A stretch of DNA of 64,000 nt, taken from Confluentibacter sediminis. Lineage in GTDB: Bacteria; Bacteroidota; Bacteroidia; Flavobacteriales; Flavobacteriaceae. The stretch covers positions 116,657-180,656 of the forward strand of contig NZ_QKPO01000013.1 in assembly GCF_003258355.1 (NCBI RefSeq), in the 5' to 3' direction. How positions within the stretch are numbered: position 1 is the first letter of the stretch; each line of letters starts with the position of its first letter. The notes beneath the pieces are model-generated. The model did no database searches and was not told where the DNA came from. It saw only the letters and a list, made by a program, of their open reading frames with translations. Below are positions 62,561 through 64,000 of this stretch, piece after piece. The translations under genes were made by a program, and so were the position numbers.

Positions 62561-63682
62561 ATGACCTACTTAACCTCCCCAACCTACAGACTCTATTTGC
62601 GTGTGTTTATATGTTTTTTATGTTTAAACTGTTCTGAAGAGACAATAACAAACGACGCTGTTTTGGTGCATCATCCGTTAGCGCATCCAGAAGATGGGCC
62701 TCCTGCTGGCAATCCAGACGGAAACGCCGCCATTCCTGTTGAAGGTGCCTTGGAAAGTGTCGCGAATCCTGATACGGTGGTTGGTAATGGTACGCCTGAA
62801 AGTTGCACTTGTGATGCGGTTGTGGAAGCGGTTGCTAAAGGTGGTAAAATCGTTTTTAATTGTGGCACGGCACCTGTAACCATTACTATGGATCGGCCTG
62901 CTAAGGTGTTTAATAATGCCAAGCCCGACGTGGTTATTGATGGTGGTGGCCTTGTTACTTTAAGCGGGAACGGCAGGACTCGGATTTTATACATGAACAC
63001 CTGCGACCCCAATCAGGTATGGACTACCGATCATTGTCAAAATCAAGACAGCCCCAGGTTAACGGTACAGAACATCACCTTTGCTGATGGGAATTCTGTT
63101 ACAGAAACGGCCTATGATGGCGGGGGTGCTATTTGGGTACGTGGGGGTCGGTTTAAGGCTGTTAATTCCAGATTTTTTAATAATGTGTGCGCTTCTACAG
63201 GGCCTGATGTGGGCGGTGGTGCCATTCGGGTGTTTAGTCAGTATAACAATTTACCGGTTTATATCACCAACTGCACCTTTGGCGGTGCCGAGGGGTATGG
63301 TAATGTCGGTTCTAATGGGGGTGGCATTAGCAGTATTGGGGTGTCCTGGACACTCACGAACAGTCTGTTTTCTTATAATAGGGCTATTGGGCATGGGGGC
63401 AATCCGTCGCAATCGGGTACGCCTGGCGGTGGTAGTGGTGGTGCCATTTATAATGATGGCAACCGGATGACTTTAAGTTTAAACGGCACGACACTAGCGC
63501 ATAACGAGGTGAACGCTTATGGGGCGTCTATCTTTTTTGTGAGTAATAACCATACGGGTAATATTACTATTGATAGCTCTGTCATCAAAAATAATACAGG
63601 GGGTTCGTGGTACCCCGTGTACCCTAGTATTTCCATGCATGCGGATACGCCCATTGTCGTCACCAATTCTACTATCGAATAG
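62561..63682 (+). CDS. Right-handed beta-helix lipoprotein (Pmp/anchor-type repeats)
   Basis: The 373-residue protein has an SPII signal (LCLNC, Cys at about residue 25) followed by the acidic SEET, a possible surface-export signal, and a Pro/Asp-rich linker. The rest is a parallel beta-helix with glycine- and asparagine-rich coils (DVVIDGGGLVTLSGNGRTRILYM, DGGGAIWVRGGRFKAVNSRFFNN, GGAIYNDGNRMTLSLNGTTLAHN). Polymorphic membrane proteins and some adhesins or lyases share this fold. Enzymatic activity cannot be judged. Confidence 0.75.
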   Translation: MTYLTSPTYRLYLRVFICFLCLNCSEETITNDAVLVHHPLAHPEDGPPAGNPDGNAAIPVEGALESVANPDTVVGNGTPESCTCDAVVEAVAKGGKIVFNCGTAPVTITMDRPAKVFNNAKPDVVIDGGGLVTLSGNGRTRILYMNTCDPNQVWTTDHCQNQDSPRLTVQNITFADGNSVTETAYDGGGAIWVRGGRFKAVNSRFFNNVCASTGPDVGGGAIRVFSQYNNLPVYITNCTFGGAEGYGNVGSNGGGISSIGVSWTLTNSLFSYNRAIGHGGNPSQSGTPGGGSGGAIYNDGNRMTLSLNGTTLAHNEVNAYGASIFFVSNNHTGNITIDSSVIKNNTGGSWYPVYPSISMHADTPIVVTNSTIE

Positions 63683-63690
63683 CCAGGGGC

Positions 63691-63906
63691 TTATCTCTTC
63701 TCCGCCTGTTTTTTAAACTGAATGTGAGGCGTTATATCCTTTTGTAACGCTTGGTTGGGGCTATGGCTCTTAATGAGCTCTTCTCCTACTCTTTTTTCTA
63801 TCTCCATAGGTTTTTTTTCTATGCCGTCTGGTGATTGGCGGTTATGTGATACATACCAGGTTCTTTTTTGCCTTGTTTCGCATGGGTTTGTTCCAGATAT
63901 GTACAT
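63691..63906 (-). CDS. Possible small hypothetical protein
   Basis: An open frame of 71 codons, convergent with the beta-helix gene, encodes a basic, hydrophilic sequence (TRQKRTWYVSHNRQSPDG, KKPMEIEKRVGEELIK). Codon use looks plausible, but no family, signal or membrane segment is recognisable. It could be a remnant or a chance frame. Confidence 0.3.
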   Translation of the reverse strand: MYISGTNPCETRQKRTWYVSHNRQSPDGIEKKPMEIEKRVGEELIKSHSPNQALQKDITPHIQFKKQAEKR

Positions 63907-63973
63907 GATATGTCCATATCAACTGTATAACAAGTTGTCTTGTCCTAAAATAGCTATACACAAAACCACGAGT

Positions 63974-64000
63974 ATGGAAACATCAAAACAAACAGAAAAT
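63974..64000 (+). CDS. Possible start of a gene running out of the window
   Basis: An ATG opens a frame reading METSKQTEN to the last base. The preceding gap contains palindromes (GATATG-TC-CATATC at 63907-63920 and CAACT-N8-AGTTG at 63920-63937) that could belong to its control region. Only nine codons are visible. Confidence 0.35.

Overview
The window looks like a chromosome segment of a marine-type member of the Flavobacteriaceae (Bacteroidota). Support comes from low G+C with A-rich 5' leaders, promoter elements of the TTG-N17-23-TAnnTTTG type, a SecA of about 1,117 residues without a C-terminal SEC-C motif, DUF5723 and DUF4105 proteins, a BshC of the bacillithiol pathway, and many SPII lipoproteins. 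No rRNA, tRNA, CRISPR array, transposase, integrase or phage module was seen.

Layout. 1-10.2 kb: envelope housekeeping genes (kdsD, tatC, an AhpD-like protein, lptB), an SPFH/PH-like/Arc trio, pssA with a DUF808 gene, a DUF4105 protein and an ABC-F ATPase. 10.2-17.2 kb: a methyltransferase, a DUF5723 protein, a cobalamin adenosyltransferase, a DUF2795 protein and secA. 17.3-25.9 kb: a stress block with Dps, CsbD, an AI-2E transporter, an AraC/response-regulator/CHASE3-kinase operon, and a run of small membrane proteins and lipoproteins (Lmo0937-like, YtxH, holin-like, DUF1328). A 37-bp promoter-like element occurs once before dps and twice before the lipoprotein run.

26.3-47.6 kb is the most unusual region. 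It is a catabolic island without SusC/SusD and without a recognisable glycoside hydrolase. It holds a quinoprotein dehydrogenase with an inserted cytochrome c domain, a cupin protein, a CE1-like esterase, two tandem beta-helix proteins, two exported RraA-type aldolase homologues, two sialate O-acetylesterase-like proteins, an SMP-30 lactonase, a cupin/SMP-30 fusion, a DUF1080 protein, a Tat-exported enolase-superfamily dehydratase, a BASS-family transporter and a cytosolic D-2-hydroxyacid dehydrogenase. Read together they spell out a possible pathway: oxidation, lactone opening, dehydration and aldol cleavage of sugar acids outside the cytoplasm, then uptake of a small keto acid by the BASS carrier. 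This is inference from families and export signals, but I consider it the best candidate for an undescribed system here.

47.7-56.8 kb: a DinB/WYL-regulator pair with a striking double-palindrome operator, a DUF3820 protein, a LysM/periplasmic-binding protein, guaA, a PLP-dependent decarboxylase and bshC. 57.2-64 kb: a PhoX-like lipoprotein with a collagen-like stalk, a di-haem peroxidase with an extra helical N-terminal domain, a carboxypeptidase-regulatory-domain protein and a beta-helix lipoprotein. This last part looks richer in G+C by eye and its intergenic regions carry repeat-like fragments.
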